DNA from: an uncultured Gemmatimonadota bacterium
GTDB lineage: Bacteria > Gemmatimonadota > Gemmatimonadetes > Gemmatimonadales > GWC2-71-9
DNA length: 17,940 nt
NCBI GenBank assembly: GCA_937961295.1
Contig: CALGOK010000195.1
Span: forward strand, 1-17,940
Direction of reading: 5' to 3'
In this document: positions 6,922 to 14,707 of the stretch, in pieces
How the letters are laid out: the number at the start of each line of letters is the position of its first letter
How positions within the stretch are numbered: position 1 is the first letter of the stretch
The notes under the pieces: model-generated
What the model saw: the letters and a program-made list of their open reading frames with translations, nothing else
Database searches by the model: none
What the model was told of the DNA's origin: nothing
Program-made: the position numbers and the translations under genes

Positions 6922-7949
6922 AGGTGGCCGTGGTGGGCGGTGCCGGCTATGCCGGTGGCGAGCTGCTGCGGCTGCTGCTGCAGCACCCGGAGGTGCACGA
7001 GGTGTCGACCACCTCGCGCTCGCAGGCCGGCAAGGCGGTGAGCGAGGTGCATCCCGCGCTGGCACTGCTCACGGGTGCGCGGTTCTCGGGCGATGCGCCG
7101 GCGGAGGCCGCGCGCGGCAAGGACGTGGTGTTCCTGGCGCTGGAGCATGGTGAGTCGGGCCGGGTGATGGCCGAGGTGCTCGACGCCGGACCGGGGATGG
7201 TGGTCGACCTCGCGGCCGACTTCCGGATCACCGATGGCCGGCTGCACGAGCGCTTCTACGGGGCGCATCCGGAGCCGGCGCTGGTGCACCGGTTCCGCTA
7301 CGGGCTGGCCGACGTGGTGGGCGAGGGGCTGCGCGACGCGACCGCGATCGCCGCACCGGGGTGCTTCGCCACCGCGGCGCAGTTGGCCCTGCATGCCATC
7401 GCCGACCTGCCGCTGGCGGCGCCGCCGGCGGTGTTCGCGGTGACCGGATCGAGCGGGGCGGGGCAGTCGCCCCGTGCCACCACGCACCACCCGGCCCGTG
7501 CGAACAACCTGTTCGCCTACTCGGTGATGGGTCACCGCCATGAGGGCGAGGTGCTGGAGCAGTGGCGCGCGTGGCGCGATGACCCGACGGCGCATGCACG
7601 CCTGATGGTCCACAGCGGTCCGTTCGTGCGCGGGATCCACGCGACGTTGCATGCCCACCTCGCCGAGCCGTGGTCGGGCCGGCCGATCGTGGAGCAACTG
7701 CGCTCCCGCTACGACGGCCGTCCGTTCGTGGTGGTGAGCGATGCGCCGCCGCACCTGGTGCACGTGGTGGGTTCCAACCTCGCGATGCTGCACGCGGCGG
7801 TGTCCGACGACGGCCGCGAGGTGCAGGTGATCTGCGTGATCGACAACCTCATCAAGGGCGCGGGCGGGCAGGCGATCCAGGCGATGAACCTGGCGCTGGG
7901 GCTCGACGAGCGCGCCGGACTCCTCGCCCCGGGACCGATGCCGTGCTGA
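6918..7949 (+). CDS. argC: N-acetyl/N-succinyl-gamma-glutamyl-phosphate reductase
   Basis: The enzyme reduces the acylglutamyl phosphate made by ArgB to the semialdehyde with NADPH. The 343-residue product opens with a Rossmann motif VVGGAGYAGGELLRLL (5-20), carries the catalytic cysteine in APGCFAT (C149), SGAGQSP (179-185), a HHPARANN segment (190-197) and the GHRHEGEV helix (205-212), then FVRGIHATL. The middle motifs resemble the Bacteroidetes-type ArgC rather than the E. coli form. The ATG at 6918 overlaps the stop of the preceding gene (ATGA); starts further upstream would only add residues without similarity. Acyl preference (acetyl or succinyl) cannot be read from the sequence, but the neighbouring ArgF' suggests succinyl. 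Confidence 0.9.
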   Translation: MKVAVVGGAGYAGGELLRLLLQHPEVHEVSTTSRSQAGKAVSEVHPALALLTGARFSGDAPAEAARGKDVVFLALEHGESGRVMAEVLDAGPGMVVDLAADFRITDGRLHERFYGAHPEPALVHRFRYGLADVVGEGLRDATAIAAPGCFATAAQLALHAIADLPLAAPPAVFAVTGSSGAGQSPRATTHHPARANNLFAYSVMGHRHEGEVLEQWRAWRDDPTAHARLMVHSGPFVRGIHATLHAHLAEPWSGRPIVEQLRSRYDGRPFVVVSDAPPHLVHVVGSNLAMLHAAVSDDGREVQVICVIDNLIKGAGGQAIQAMNLALGLDERAGLLAPGPMPC

Positions 7950-9094
7950 CCGAGACGCCCGCCGCCCTGCTGCCGGTGTACGCCACGTTCCCGCTCCGGG
8001 CAGTGAGCGGCCACGGCTCGTGGCTCGTGGATGACGAGGGGAACGAGTGGCTGGACGCCTATGGTGGCCACGCGGTGGCCACCTGCGGACACTCGCATCC
8101 CGACATCGTGGCGGCGATCGCCGACCAGGCGTCGCGGCTGCTGTTCTACAGCACCGCCGTACCGCACGCCAATCGCGAGCGGCTGGCGCAGGCGCTGGTC
8201 GAGCGCGCCCCGGCGCCGCTCGCCAAGGTGTTCTTCTGCAACTCGGGGGCGGAGGCCAACGAGAACCAGCTGATGCTGGCGCGCCGCAAGACCGGCCGGC
8301 AGGGCGTGGTGTCGCTCGAGGGCGGCTGGCACGGCCGCACCGCGGCGACGCTGGCGTGCACGCATGGTGCGAAGTACGAGGCCGGGGCGAAGCGCGCCGG
8401 CGTGCCGCTGTCACGCAAGGTGCCGCTCAACGACATCGCCGCCCTGGATGCCGCCGTAGACGACACCATCGCCGCGGTGCTGGTGGAGCCGGTGCAGGGG
8501 TTCAACGGCGCGCGTGCCTGCACGCCGGAATTTCTGCAGGCCGCGCGGCAGCTCTGCGACGCGCGCGGCGCGAAGCTGCTGTTCGACGAGGTACAGTGCG
8601 GCACCGGCCGCACGGGGTGGTTCACCGCCGCGGAGGCGTTCGGGGTGGTGCCCGACGCGCTGTCGATGGCCAAGGGACTCGCCGCGGGACTGCCGATCGG
8701 CGCGGTGCTTGCCGCCGACTCGCTGGTGGACGACATCGCCATCGGCGACCTCGGTTCGACCTTCGGCGGCGGCCCGGTGCCGTGCGCCGCGGCGCTGACC
8801 AACCTCGAGGTGATCGACCGCGAGGGACTGCTCGACAACGTCCGGCGGGTGAGCGCGATGGTGATCGAGCGTACCGGCGCGATCCCCGCCGTGCGCCAGG
8901 TGCACGGTCGCGGCTTCCTGCTGGGGCTCGAGCTCGACCGTCCGGCGGCCGGCGTGCAGCGCGCCCTCTGGCCGATGCGCATCCTCACCGGCACCTCCAC
9001 CGACCCCAACACGCTGCGGCTGCTGCCGCCGCTGTCGTTCAGTGACGACGAGGCGACGCGCCTGATGGACGGCATCGCGGAGGTGCTGCGGTGA
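7943..9094 (+). CDS. argD: Acetylornithine/succinylornithine aminotransferase
   Basis: This PLP enzyme converts N-acylglutamate semialdehyde to N-acylornithine with glutamate as amino donor. The 383-residue product shows class-III aminotransferase hallmarks: FCNSGAEANE (98-107) and GGWHGRT (127-133) for phosphate and ring binding, LLFDEVQCGTGRTG with Asp215, and the Schiff-base lysine in SMAKGLAAGLPIG (Lys244). The C-terminal part has the TGTSTDPNTLRLLPPL signature of ArgD. It starts at GTG 7943, overlapping the argC stop by 7 nt, and ends in a GTGA overlap with the next gene, which implies translational coupling. The family commonly accepts both acetyl- and succinylornithine. Confidence 0.9.
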   Translation: MLTETPAALLPVYATFPLRAVSGHGSWLVDDEGNEWLDAYGGHAVATCGHSHPDIVAAIADQASRLLFYSTAVPHANRERLAQALVERAPAPLAKVFFCNSGAEANENQLMLARRKTGRQGVVSLEGGWHGRTAATLACTHGAKYEAGAKRAGVPLSRKVPLNDIAALDAAVDDTIAAVLVEPVQGFNGARACTPEFLQAARQLCDARGAKLLFDEVQCGTGRTGWFTAAEAFGVVPDALSMAKGLAAGLPIGAVLAADSLVDDIAIGDLGSTFGGGPVPCAAALTNLEVIDREGLLDNVRRVSAMVIERTGAIPAVRQVHGRGFLLGLELDRPAAGVQRALWPMRILTGTSTDPNTLRLLPPLSFSDDEATRLMDGIAEVLR

Positions 9095-10107
9095 GCCGGC
9101 GCGACTGGATCGCGATGGAGGAATGGTCGCCCGCTGCGGTGGACGGGTTGCTGGAACTCGCTGGGCGGATCAAGCGCGGCGAGATCTCCGGCGGGCTCGA
9201 GAAGAAGGTGCTGGCGATGGTGTTCATGGACCCGTCGCTCCGCACCCGCTCGTCGATGGAGACGGCGATGTTCCTCCACGGCGGTCACGCGCTGTCGCTG
9301 GAGCCCGGCAAGGGATCGTGGGCGCTGGAGACCGATCTCGACGCGGTGATGGATGGCGCCACGGTGGAGCACATCATCGAGGCGGCGCGAGTGCTCTCGC
9401 GCTACGCCGACGCGCTCGCGGTGCGCTCGTTCCCCAAGGGCACCGACTGGACGGTGGAGCGCCTCGACCCGGTGATCCGCAACGTCGCGCGCTACAGCAC
9501 CGTGCCGGTGATCAATCTCGAGTCGGCGCGACGCCATCCGTGCCAGGGGCTCGCCGATGCGCTGACGATGCGCGAGCGATTGGGCGACACGGCCGGCAAG
9601 AAGTTCGTGCTGATGTGGGCGTGGCACCCCAAGGCGCTGCCCACGGCCGTGCCCGCCAGCGCCGCGATCGCCGCGGCGCACCTCGGCATGGAGGTGGTGG
9701 TGGCGCGCCCCGAGGGCTACGACCTCGATCCCGATGACTACGACGCGATCCGTGGGCTCACCACCGAGCGCGGTGGTTCGCTCACCATCACCGGCGACCT
9801 CGATGGCGCGATCGAGGGGGCGCACGCCGTCTACCCCAAGGCGTGGGGGTCGCTGACGCACTTCGGCGCGCCCGACGACGAGCGGGTGCTGCGCGACGGC
9901 AAGCGCGGCTGGCGGCTCACCCAGGCCCGGATGGACGCCACAGCCGGAGGGGCGGGCATCGCGCTGCACTGCCTGCCGGTGCGCCGCAACGTGGAGATCG
10001 ACGCCGAGGTGCTCGACGGGCCGAACAGCGCGGTGATCGACCAGGCGGAGAACCGGCTGCATGCGCAGCGGGCGCTGTTGCTGGAAATGATCGGAAGCCG
10101 AAGCTGA
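9091..10107 (+). CDS. argF': N-acylornithine carbamoyltransferase, predicted N-succinylornithine type
   Basis: The 338-residue product transfers carbamoyl from carbamoyl phosphate to N-acylornithine. The carbamoyl-phosphate loop reads MDPSLRTRSS (46-55), the HPCQ motif reads HPCQGLADAL (149-158), and the C-terminal part CLPVRRNV...DQAENRLHAQ matches the AOTCase/SOTCase branch; ordinary ornithine carbamoyltransferases have HCLP with a different SMG-loop. KAWGSLTHFG is also typical of this branch. In Xanthomonas AOTCase Glu92 (TEEH) selects N-acetylornithine; here the aligned residue is Val92 (ATVEH), and published mutants of that residue, including Val, switch the enzyme to N-succinylornithine. 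Asn185 of AOTCase is also replaced, by Pro184 (KALPTAVP), as in the Bacteroides SOTCase. Start GTG 9091 overlaps argD. Databases may label it ornithine or acetylornithine carbamoyltransferase. Confidence 0.85.
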   Translation: MSRRDWIAMEEWSPAAVDGLLELAGRIKRGEISGGLEKKVLAMVFMDPSLRTRSSMETAMFLHGGHALSLEPGKGSWALETDLDAVMDGATVEHIIEAARVLSRYADALAVRSFPKGTDWTVERLDPVIRNVARYSTVPVINLESARRHPCQGLADALTMRERLGDTAGKKFVLMWAWHPKALPTAVPASAAIAAAHLGMEVVVARPEGYDLDPDDYDAIRGLTTERGGSLTITGDLDGAIEGAHAVYPKAWGSLTHFGAPDDERVLRDGKRGWRLTQARMDATAGGAGIALHCLPVRRNVEIDAEVLDGPNSAVIDQAENRLHAQRALLLEMIGSRS

Positions 10108-10114
10108 GACCGTT

Positions 10115-10136
10115 GCCGCGCCGCGGGCGGCGCGGC
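10115..10136. other. Hairpin just after argF', possible attenuator or processing site
   Basis: GCCGCGCCG (10115-10123) pairs with CGGCGCGGC (10128-10136) around a CGGG loop, 7 nt after the argF' stop codon. No T-tract follows, so full intrinsic termination is unlikely. It sits in the only long gap of the operon (10108-10222) and could lower or stabilise expression of one half of the transcript. Confidence 0.55.
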
Positions 10137-10177
10137 CGAGTCCCAGGCGTACAGGATTCACTCGACCACATGCACCA

Positions 10178-10199
10178 GCCGCGCCACGCGTGGCGCGGC
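10178..10199. repeat. Perfect 22-nt palindrome upstream of argB
   Basis: GCCGCGCCACG and its reverse complement CGTGGCGCGGC abut with no spacer, giving a perfect 22-nt palindrome that ends 23 nt before the preferred argB ATG. It could be a dimeric protein-binding site, or fold as an RNA hairpin with the hairpin at 10115-10136. It does not resemble the ARG box before argG. An alternative GTG start (10190) for argB lies inside it. Confidence 0.7.
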
Positions 10200-10222
10200 A
10201 GCGAGAAAGCACGGATCACTGC

Positions 10223-11158
10223 ATGACCATCGACTCCTCCAAGGGCATCGCCGGCCTCAAGGGCGCGCTGCGCTACGTGCGGGCCTATCGCGACCACGTC
10301 TTCGTCATCAAGCTCGGCGGCGACGTCCTTTCCGACCGGCACGTGCTGGACCAGGTGACCGGGCAGCTCGCGCTGCTCGCCTCGCTGTCGATCCGGATCG
10401 TGGTGGTGCACGGCGGCGGGCCCCAGGCGAGCGCGCTGTCGCGACGGCTTGGCCGCGAGCCGGAGATGATCGCCGGGCGCCGGGTCACCGACAGCGAGGC
10501 GCTCGACGTGGTGAAGATGGTGTACCGCGGCCTGCTCAACACCGAGCTGGTGTCGGCGCTCCGTCATCACGGCGTGCAGGCGGTGGGGCTCTCCGGAGTC
10601 GACGGCGACCTGGTCACCGCGCACCGCCGGCCGCCGGTCAAGGTGGTCGACGACGAGGGGAAGGAGCGGATGGTCGACTACGGGCACGTGGGCGACGTGG
10701 AACGCGCCGACCCGCGGGTCCTCACCACCCTGCTCGATGCGCGGTTCGTCCCGGTGGTGTCGTCGCTTGCCGGCGACGCCGAGGGCGAGGTATACAACGT
10801 CAACGCGGACACGGTGGCGGAGACGATTGCCACGGCGCTGCGGGCCCAGAAGCTGATCTTCCTCACCGGCGCGCCCGGTGTGCTGCGCGACCGGAACGAC
10901 CCCAGCACGTTGGTGGCGTTCGCCGATCCTGATGACCTCGCCACGCTGATCCAGAGCGGGGCGCTGGCGGGCGGGATGCGGCCCAAGGTCGAGGCGTGCA
11001 TCCGCGCCGCCACCGGCGGGGTGGAACGGACCCACATCATCGACGGCCGGGTTCCCGACGCGCTGCTGCTCGAGGTGTTCACGGGCGCGGGGTGCGGCAC
11101 CATGATCGTGGGCCGCAAGGAAAAGGCGACCTATCTCGGTGTCGACCTCGCCGACTGA
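10223..11158 (+). CDS. argB: Acetylglutamate (acylglutamate) kinase
   Basis: ArgB phosphorylates the gamma-carboxyl of N-acylglutamate with ATP. The 311-residue product has the amino-acid-kinase motifs FVIKLGGD (Lys30), VVHGGGPQ (62-68), AGRRVTD, YNVNADT (191-197), a GAPGV segment and AGGMRPKVE with Lys255, and ends with the typical HIIDGR...GTMIVG stretch. About 22 residues precede the first strand and look helical (LKGALRYVRAYRDH), as in the hexameric arginine-inhibited kinases, so feedback inhibition by arginine is plausible. The ATG at 10223 is preferred; a GTG at 10190 in the same frame would add 11 residues but lies inside the 22-nt palindrome and has no better ribosome site. The next gene starts inside its 3' end (20-nt overlap). 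Confidence 0.9.
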   Translation: MTIDSSKGIAGLKGALRYVRAYRDHVFVIKLGGDVLSDRHVLDQVTGQLALLASLSIRIVVVHGGGPQASALSRRLGREPEMIAGRRVTDSEALDVVKMVYRGLLNTELVSALRHHGVQAVGLSGVDGDLVTAHRRPPVKVVDDEGKERMVDYGHVGDVERADPRVLTTLLDARFVPVVSSLAGDAEGEVYNVNADTVAETIATALRAQKLIFLTGAPGVLRDRNDPSTLVAFADPDDLATLIQSGALAGGMRPKVEACIRAATGGVERTHIIDGRVPDALLLEVFTGAGCGTMIVGRKEKATYLGVDLAD

Positions 11159-12203
11159 AGTCTCCCTGCTGCGCGACCTCGTCGCGATTCCGTCGGTGAG
11201 CGGCAACGAGGCACCGGCGGCGGAGTACGTCGAGGCCACGGCCCGGCGGATGGGGCTCGACGTGGTGCGCGACGAGACCAGCGTGCGCGTGGCGGTGGGC
11301 GATGAGGCAGCGGGCCCGACCCTCGCGCTCGCCACCCATCTCGACGTGGTGCCGCCTGGCGAGGGATGGACGCGCGACCCGTTCACGCCGGTGATCGAGG
11401 GCGACCTGCTCTACGGTCGCGGCTCGGGCGACGCGAAGGCGTCGGTCGCCGCGATGCTCGCTGCCCTCGGCGACCTGGCCAGCGCGAAGCTTCGCGGCCG
11501 GGTGCTCGGACTCTTCACCTACGGCGAGGAGACCCGCAACGCCACGATGCCGCAGGCGGTCGAGCGGGCGGGTCGCCTCGATGCGGCGCTGGTGGGGGAG
11601 CCGACCAACCTGCAGCTCGCGGTGGCGCAGCGCGGGCTGATGATGGTGGACCTCGTGGCGCGTGGCGACCAGCGGCATGCCGGCTACGCCGGCGACGGGG
11701 AGTTCACCAATGCGATCGTGGCGCTCGCGCGCGAGCTGCTCAGGCTCGACGGCATCGTGGCCGAGCGGGCCCATCCGGTGCTGGGCACCACGACCGTCAC
11801 GCCGACGATGGTCGAGGCGGGCGTCTCGCGGAACGTGACGCCGCCGGTGGCGCGCGCGGTGCTCGACATCCGCTCGACACCGGCGTGGACGCACGAGGAA
11901 CTCGAGGCGGCGCTCACCGAGCGGCTCGACTGCGAGGTGATCGTGACGTCGAAGCGCCTGGTGCCGAGCGAGACCCCGGCCGGTTCCGCCCTGCTCGCTG
12001 CGGCACGGCGCGCGGCACCAGAGGCGACGACCTACGGGTCGCCGACGTGCAGCGACTGGTGCTTCCTGCGCCATCTCGATTCGATCAAGGTGGGGCCGGG
12101 CACCTCCCGTCGCTCGCACACCCCCGACGAGTCGGTGGACCTTCCCGAAGTCACGGCCGCACGCCGCTTCTACGCCCTGGTGGCGAAGGAGTACCTGCAA
12201 TGA
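11139..12203 (+). CDS. M20-family deacylase, probable N-succinyl/N-acetyl-citrulline deacylase
   Basis: The 354-residue product is an M20 metallopeptidase of the ArgE/DapE/LysK group. The metal ligands and catalytic residues are visible: His67 and Asp69 (THLDVVPPGEGW), bridging Asp98 (GRGSGDAK), catalytic Glu130 and ligand Glu131 (YGEETRN), Glu154 (GEPTNLQLAVAQRG) and His327 (RRSHTPDE). In a pathway with acylornithine carbamoyltransferase, the group must be removed from acylcitrulline, so this is most likely the citrulline-releasing step before ArgG. It starts at GTG 11139 within argB (20-nt overlap; AAGGAAAAGG 11116-11126 may be its ribosome site) and ends in an ATGA overlap with argH. DapE or LysK function is less likely because of the operon. 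Confidence 0.8.
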   Translation: MSTSPTEVSLLRDLVAIPSVSGNEAPAAEYVEATARRMGLDVVRDETSVRVAVGDEAAGPTLALATHLDVVPPGEGWTRDPFTPVIEGDLLYGRGSGDAKASVAAMLAALGDLASAKLRGRVLGLFTYGEETRNATMPQAVERAGRLDAALVGEPTNLQLAVAQRGLMMVDLVARGDQRHAGYAGDGEFTNAIVALARELLRLDGIVAERAHPVLGTTTVTPTMVEAGVSRNVTPPVARAVLDIRSTPAWTHEELEAALTERLDCEVIVTSKRLVPSETPAGSALLAAARRAAPEATTYGSPTCSDWCFLRHLDSIKVGPGTSRRSHTPDESVDLPEVTAARRFYALVAKEYLQ

Positions 12204-13579
12204 GCCGCCGCGAGACGCTTTGGTCGCCGGGCACCACGCCCGACGCGATGATGATGACCTACACCGTGGGTGACGATCGCGAGGTCGACGCCCGGCTGTT
12301 GCGCTGGGACGTGCTCGGCTCGCTGGGCCACCTCGAGGCGCTGCGGGCGGGGAAGGTGATCAGCGCTCGCGAACACGCCGCGATGCGTCGCGCGCTCCGC
12401 TCGGCGCTGCGCGCGGTGGACGACGGCTCGCTGGTGATCGGTCGCGAGCACGAGGACGGCCACAGCGCGGTGGAGTTCTGGCTCACCCGTCGGCACGGCG
12501 ACCTGGGCGCGCGACTGCACGCCGGCCGCTCGCGCAACGACCAGGTGACGGTGGACCTGCGGCTCTTCCTGAAGGATGCCGCGCTGGGGCTGCATGCACA
12601 GCTCCTCGACGCGGTGGCGGCACTGCTCGACTTCGCGGCGGCGCACCGCCGGGTGATCTGGCCCGGGTACACCCACCAGCGGATTGCGATGCCGTCGTCG
12701 GCGGGTGCCTGGGCCGCCGGATACGCAGAGCAGCTGCTCGACGTGGCCGAGTCGATCGCGGGGCCGTGGCCGCGGCTCGACCGGTCGCCGCTCGGCAGCG
12801 CCGCGGGCTACGGCGTCCCGCTGCCGCTCGACCGCGAGGCAGCGGCACGCGCGCTCGGGTTTGCGGGGATCGACCAGGTGGTCACCACGGTGCAGAACGC
12901 GCGCGGGCAGCTGGAGGCCGCGATGCTGGCGTGGTGCGTCGATGCCGCGCACCCGCTGGCGGTGCTGTCGGGCGACGTGATCCTGTTCTCGAGCGAAGAA
13001 TTCGGCTGGCTGCTGTTGCCCGACCCGCTCTCCACCGGGTCGAGCATCATGCCGCAGAAGCGCAATCCGGACCTGTTCGAGCTCACTCGCGCACGCGCCG
13101 CGGCGCTGGCCGGCGACCTCGCCACTGTGGTCGCGCTGAAGGGCGGGTTGCCCGGCGGTTATCACCGCGATTTCCAGCTCCTCAAGGCGCCGACGATTCG
13201 CGGCACCGACCGGCTGCGCGAGATGCTGGCGATGGTCACGGCGGCCGTGCCGCGACTGGGCATCGACCCGAAGCGTGCGCGGGAGGCGCTGCGCAACGAG
13301 GCGTTCGCCACCGACGAGGTGATGCGGCGAGTGCGCCGCGGGGAACCGTTCCGCACGGCGTACCGTGATGTGGCCGCCGGTGTGAAGGCGGGGAAGCCGG
13401 TGCCCGAACCGTCGGTGCGCGCGGTGCTCGAGGCGCGCCGCGATGCCACCGGCGGGCTCGGCAACCTGCCGCTGCCCGCACTCCGCACCCGCCGCACCGC
13501 AGCCGCGCGCTGGAACCGTGCGATGCGGGCGCGGTTCGATCGTGCGCTCGCGCGGTTGGCCGGTCGAGGTGGCCGGTGA
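12200..13579 (+). CDS. argH: Argininosuccinate lyase
   Basis: The enzyme splits argininosuccinate into arginine and fumarate, the last step. The 459-residue product belongs to the fumarase/aspartase superfamily, with HAGRSRNDQV (107-116), PGYTHQR (155-161) and the signature GSSIMPQKRNPD (280-291). The segment after YTH reads IAMPSSAGAW and the later GGYHRDFQLLK segment replaces the usual GLPxxYNRDLQ form; both recall Bacteroidetes ArgH. The ATG at 12200 overlaps the preceding stop (ATGA); the frame is open far upstream but that part is out-of-frame overlap with the deacylase gene. The 3' end overlaps argR by 4 nt (GTGA). Confidence 0.92.
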   Translation: MSRRETLWSPGTTPDAMMMTYTVGDDREVDARLLRWDVLGSLGHLEALRAGKVISAREHAAMRRALRSALRAVDDGSLVIGREHEDGHSAVEFWLTRRHGDLGARLHAGRSRNDQVTVDLRLFLKDAALGLHAQLLDAVAALLDFAAAHRRVIWPGYTHQRIAMPSSAGAWAAGYAEQLLDVAESIAGPWPRLDRSPLGSAAGYGVPLPLDREAAARALGFAGIDQVVTTVQNARGQLEAAMLAWCVDAAHPLAVLSGDVILFSSEEFGWLLLPDPLSTGSSIMPQKRNPDLFELTRARAAALAGDLATVVALKGGLPGGYHRDFQLLKAPTIRGTDRLREMLAMVTAAVPRLGIDPKRAREALRNEAFATDEVMRRVRRGEPFRTAYRDVAAGVKAGKPVPEPSVRAVLEARRDATGGLGNLPLPALRTRRTAAARWNRAMRARFDRALARLAGRGGR

Positions 13580-14043
13580 GCCTCGACCGGAAGAAGCGGC
13601 AGCTCAAGATCCTCGAGCTCGTGGCGACCCGGCCGATCCGCACCCAGGACGAGCTGGCCGACGCGCTGTCGCAGGAAGGCTGGGAGGTCACCCAGTCGTC
13701 GGTGAGCCGCGACATCTCCCGGCTCGGCCTGGTGAAGGTGGACGGGATCTACACCCGGCCCGCATCGACCCGGCTGGTCGAGATCGCCGACCCCAACGAG
13801 CGCCGCCTCGCCGAGTCGGTGCTCACGGTGGACACGGCGGGGGACGCGCTGATCGTGTTGCACACCCCGCCGGGCGAGGCGCAGCGGGCCGGGAACGCAC
13901 TCGACCTGCTGGCGTGGCCCGACGTGGTGGGCACCATCGCGGGCGACGACACGATCTTCATCGCGGTGGCGCACACCGCCGCGCGCGACGCGGTGGCCAG
14001 GCGGTTGCGTGCCCTGCAGGGCGTCGGCGGCGCGGAGGACTAG
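13576..14043 (+). CDS. argR: Arginine repressor
   Basis: The 155-residue length is normal for ArgR. The N-terminal winged helix-turn-helix carries the recognition helix SSVSRDISRLGLVKV (41-55), as in known ArgR/AhrC proteins. The C-terminal oligomerisation and arginine-binding domain has IVLHTPPGEAQ and the hallmark GTIAGDDTIF (119-128) with the two Asp residues that contact arginine. It starts at GTG 13576, overlapping the argH stop, and is the last gene of the operon. Its likely target is the ARG box at 4599-4612, so it should repress its own synthesis along with the pathway. No intrinsic terminator follows; the convergent HAD gene ends only 13 nt away. Confidence 0.93.
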   Translation: MSLDRKKRQLKILELVATRPIRTQDELADALSQEGWEVTQSSVSRDISRLGLVKVDGIYTRPASTRLVEIADPNERRLAESVLTVDTAGDALIVLHTPPGEAQRAGNALDLLAWPDVVGTIAGDDTIFIAVAHTAARDAVARRLRALQGVGGAED

Positions 14044-14056
14044 CTGCCGCGGTTCC

Positions 14057-14704
14057 TCACAACCCGAGCCGTTCCAGCACCTCCGCGGGGGTGGCGCAGA
14101 CGAAGTCGGCGCCAGCCGCCGCCAGGCGGTCGGCCCCGATCGGTCCCCAGCACACCGCCACGGTCCGCACGCCGGCCGCCTTCCCGCTGGCCACGTCGTG
14201 ATGCGAGTCGCCGATGTACACGGCGTCGCGCGCCGGCGTACCGAGCTGCTCGAGCGCGCGCCGCACCGGCTCGGGATCCGGCTTGTGGCGCGTGACATCG
14301 TCGGCGCCGACGATCACCTCCATCACCCCGTCGAGTCCCACCAGCGACAAACCCCGGCGCGCACCCGAATTGTTCTTGGAGGTCACCAGGCCGAGCCGTC
14401 GCCCGGCGTTCTGCGCGCGGCGCACCATCTCCACGGCGCCGGGGAATGGGCGCACCATGGTGTCATGGTGGGCAAGGTTGAACGCGCGGTAGGTGGCGAT
14501 CCAGCTGTCGATGGTGACCTGATCCTGGGTGAGACGCCCGAAGACCGTGACCAGCGGGGTCCCGATGCCGTCGATGATCTCGTCGCGCGAGACGTCGGGG
14601 AGGCCGTGGGTCCGGAACGTGTGCTGGTAGCTCTCGACGATGAGGTCGATCGAGTCGATCAAGGTGCCGTCGAGGTCGAACAGCACGGTGCCGGGATGGG
14701 TCAT
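14057..14704 (-). CDS. HAD-family phosphatase, phosphoglycolate phosphatase-like
   Basis: The 215-residue product contains all four HAD motifs: FDLDGT (Asp10 nucleophile, Asp12), LVTSKNN (Thr108/Ser109), Lys141 in HKPDPEP, and YIGDSHHD (Asp166, Asp170). A helical cap of about 65 residues lies between motifs I and II, as in Gph/PpaX. Such enzymes hydrolyse 2-phosphoglycolate, pyrophosphate or other small phosphates; the exact substrate cannot be read off. The ATG at 14704 follows the helicase stop by 3 nt without a Shine-Dalgarno of its own, so it is probably translated with the helicase. It converges with argR. Confidence 0.85.
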   Translation of the reverse strand: MTHPGTVLFDLDGTLIDSIDLIVESYQHTFRTHGLPDVSRDEIIDGIGTPLVTVFGRLTQDQVTIDSWIATYRAFNLAHHDTMVRPFPGAVEMVRRAQNAGRRLGLVTSKNNSGARRGLSLVGLDGVMEVIVGADDVTRHKPDPEPVRRALEQLGTPARDAVYIGDSHHDVASGKAAGVRTVAVCWGPIGADRLAAAGADFVCATPAEVLERLGL

Positions 14705-14707
14705 GCG

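Noticed and set aside
9091..10107. Ordinary ornithine carbamoyltransferase
   Set aside because: The C-terminal CLPVRRNV and KAWGSLTHFG segments and the residue-92 region belong to the acylornithine branch.
10148..10172. Second ARG box before argB
   Set aside because: The GATTCACTC stretch has at most one half-site and no inverted partner at the required spacing.
10190..10222. GTG start for argB 33 nt upstream
   Set aside because: It lies inside a perfect palindrome, lacks a better ribosome site, and adds residues not expected in the kinase.
14041..14056. Intrinsic terminator between argR and the convergent HAD gene
   Set aside because: Only 13 nt separate the genes and I see no stem followed by a T-tract.
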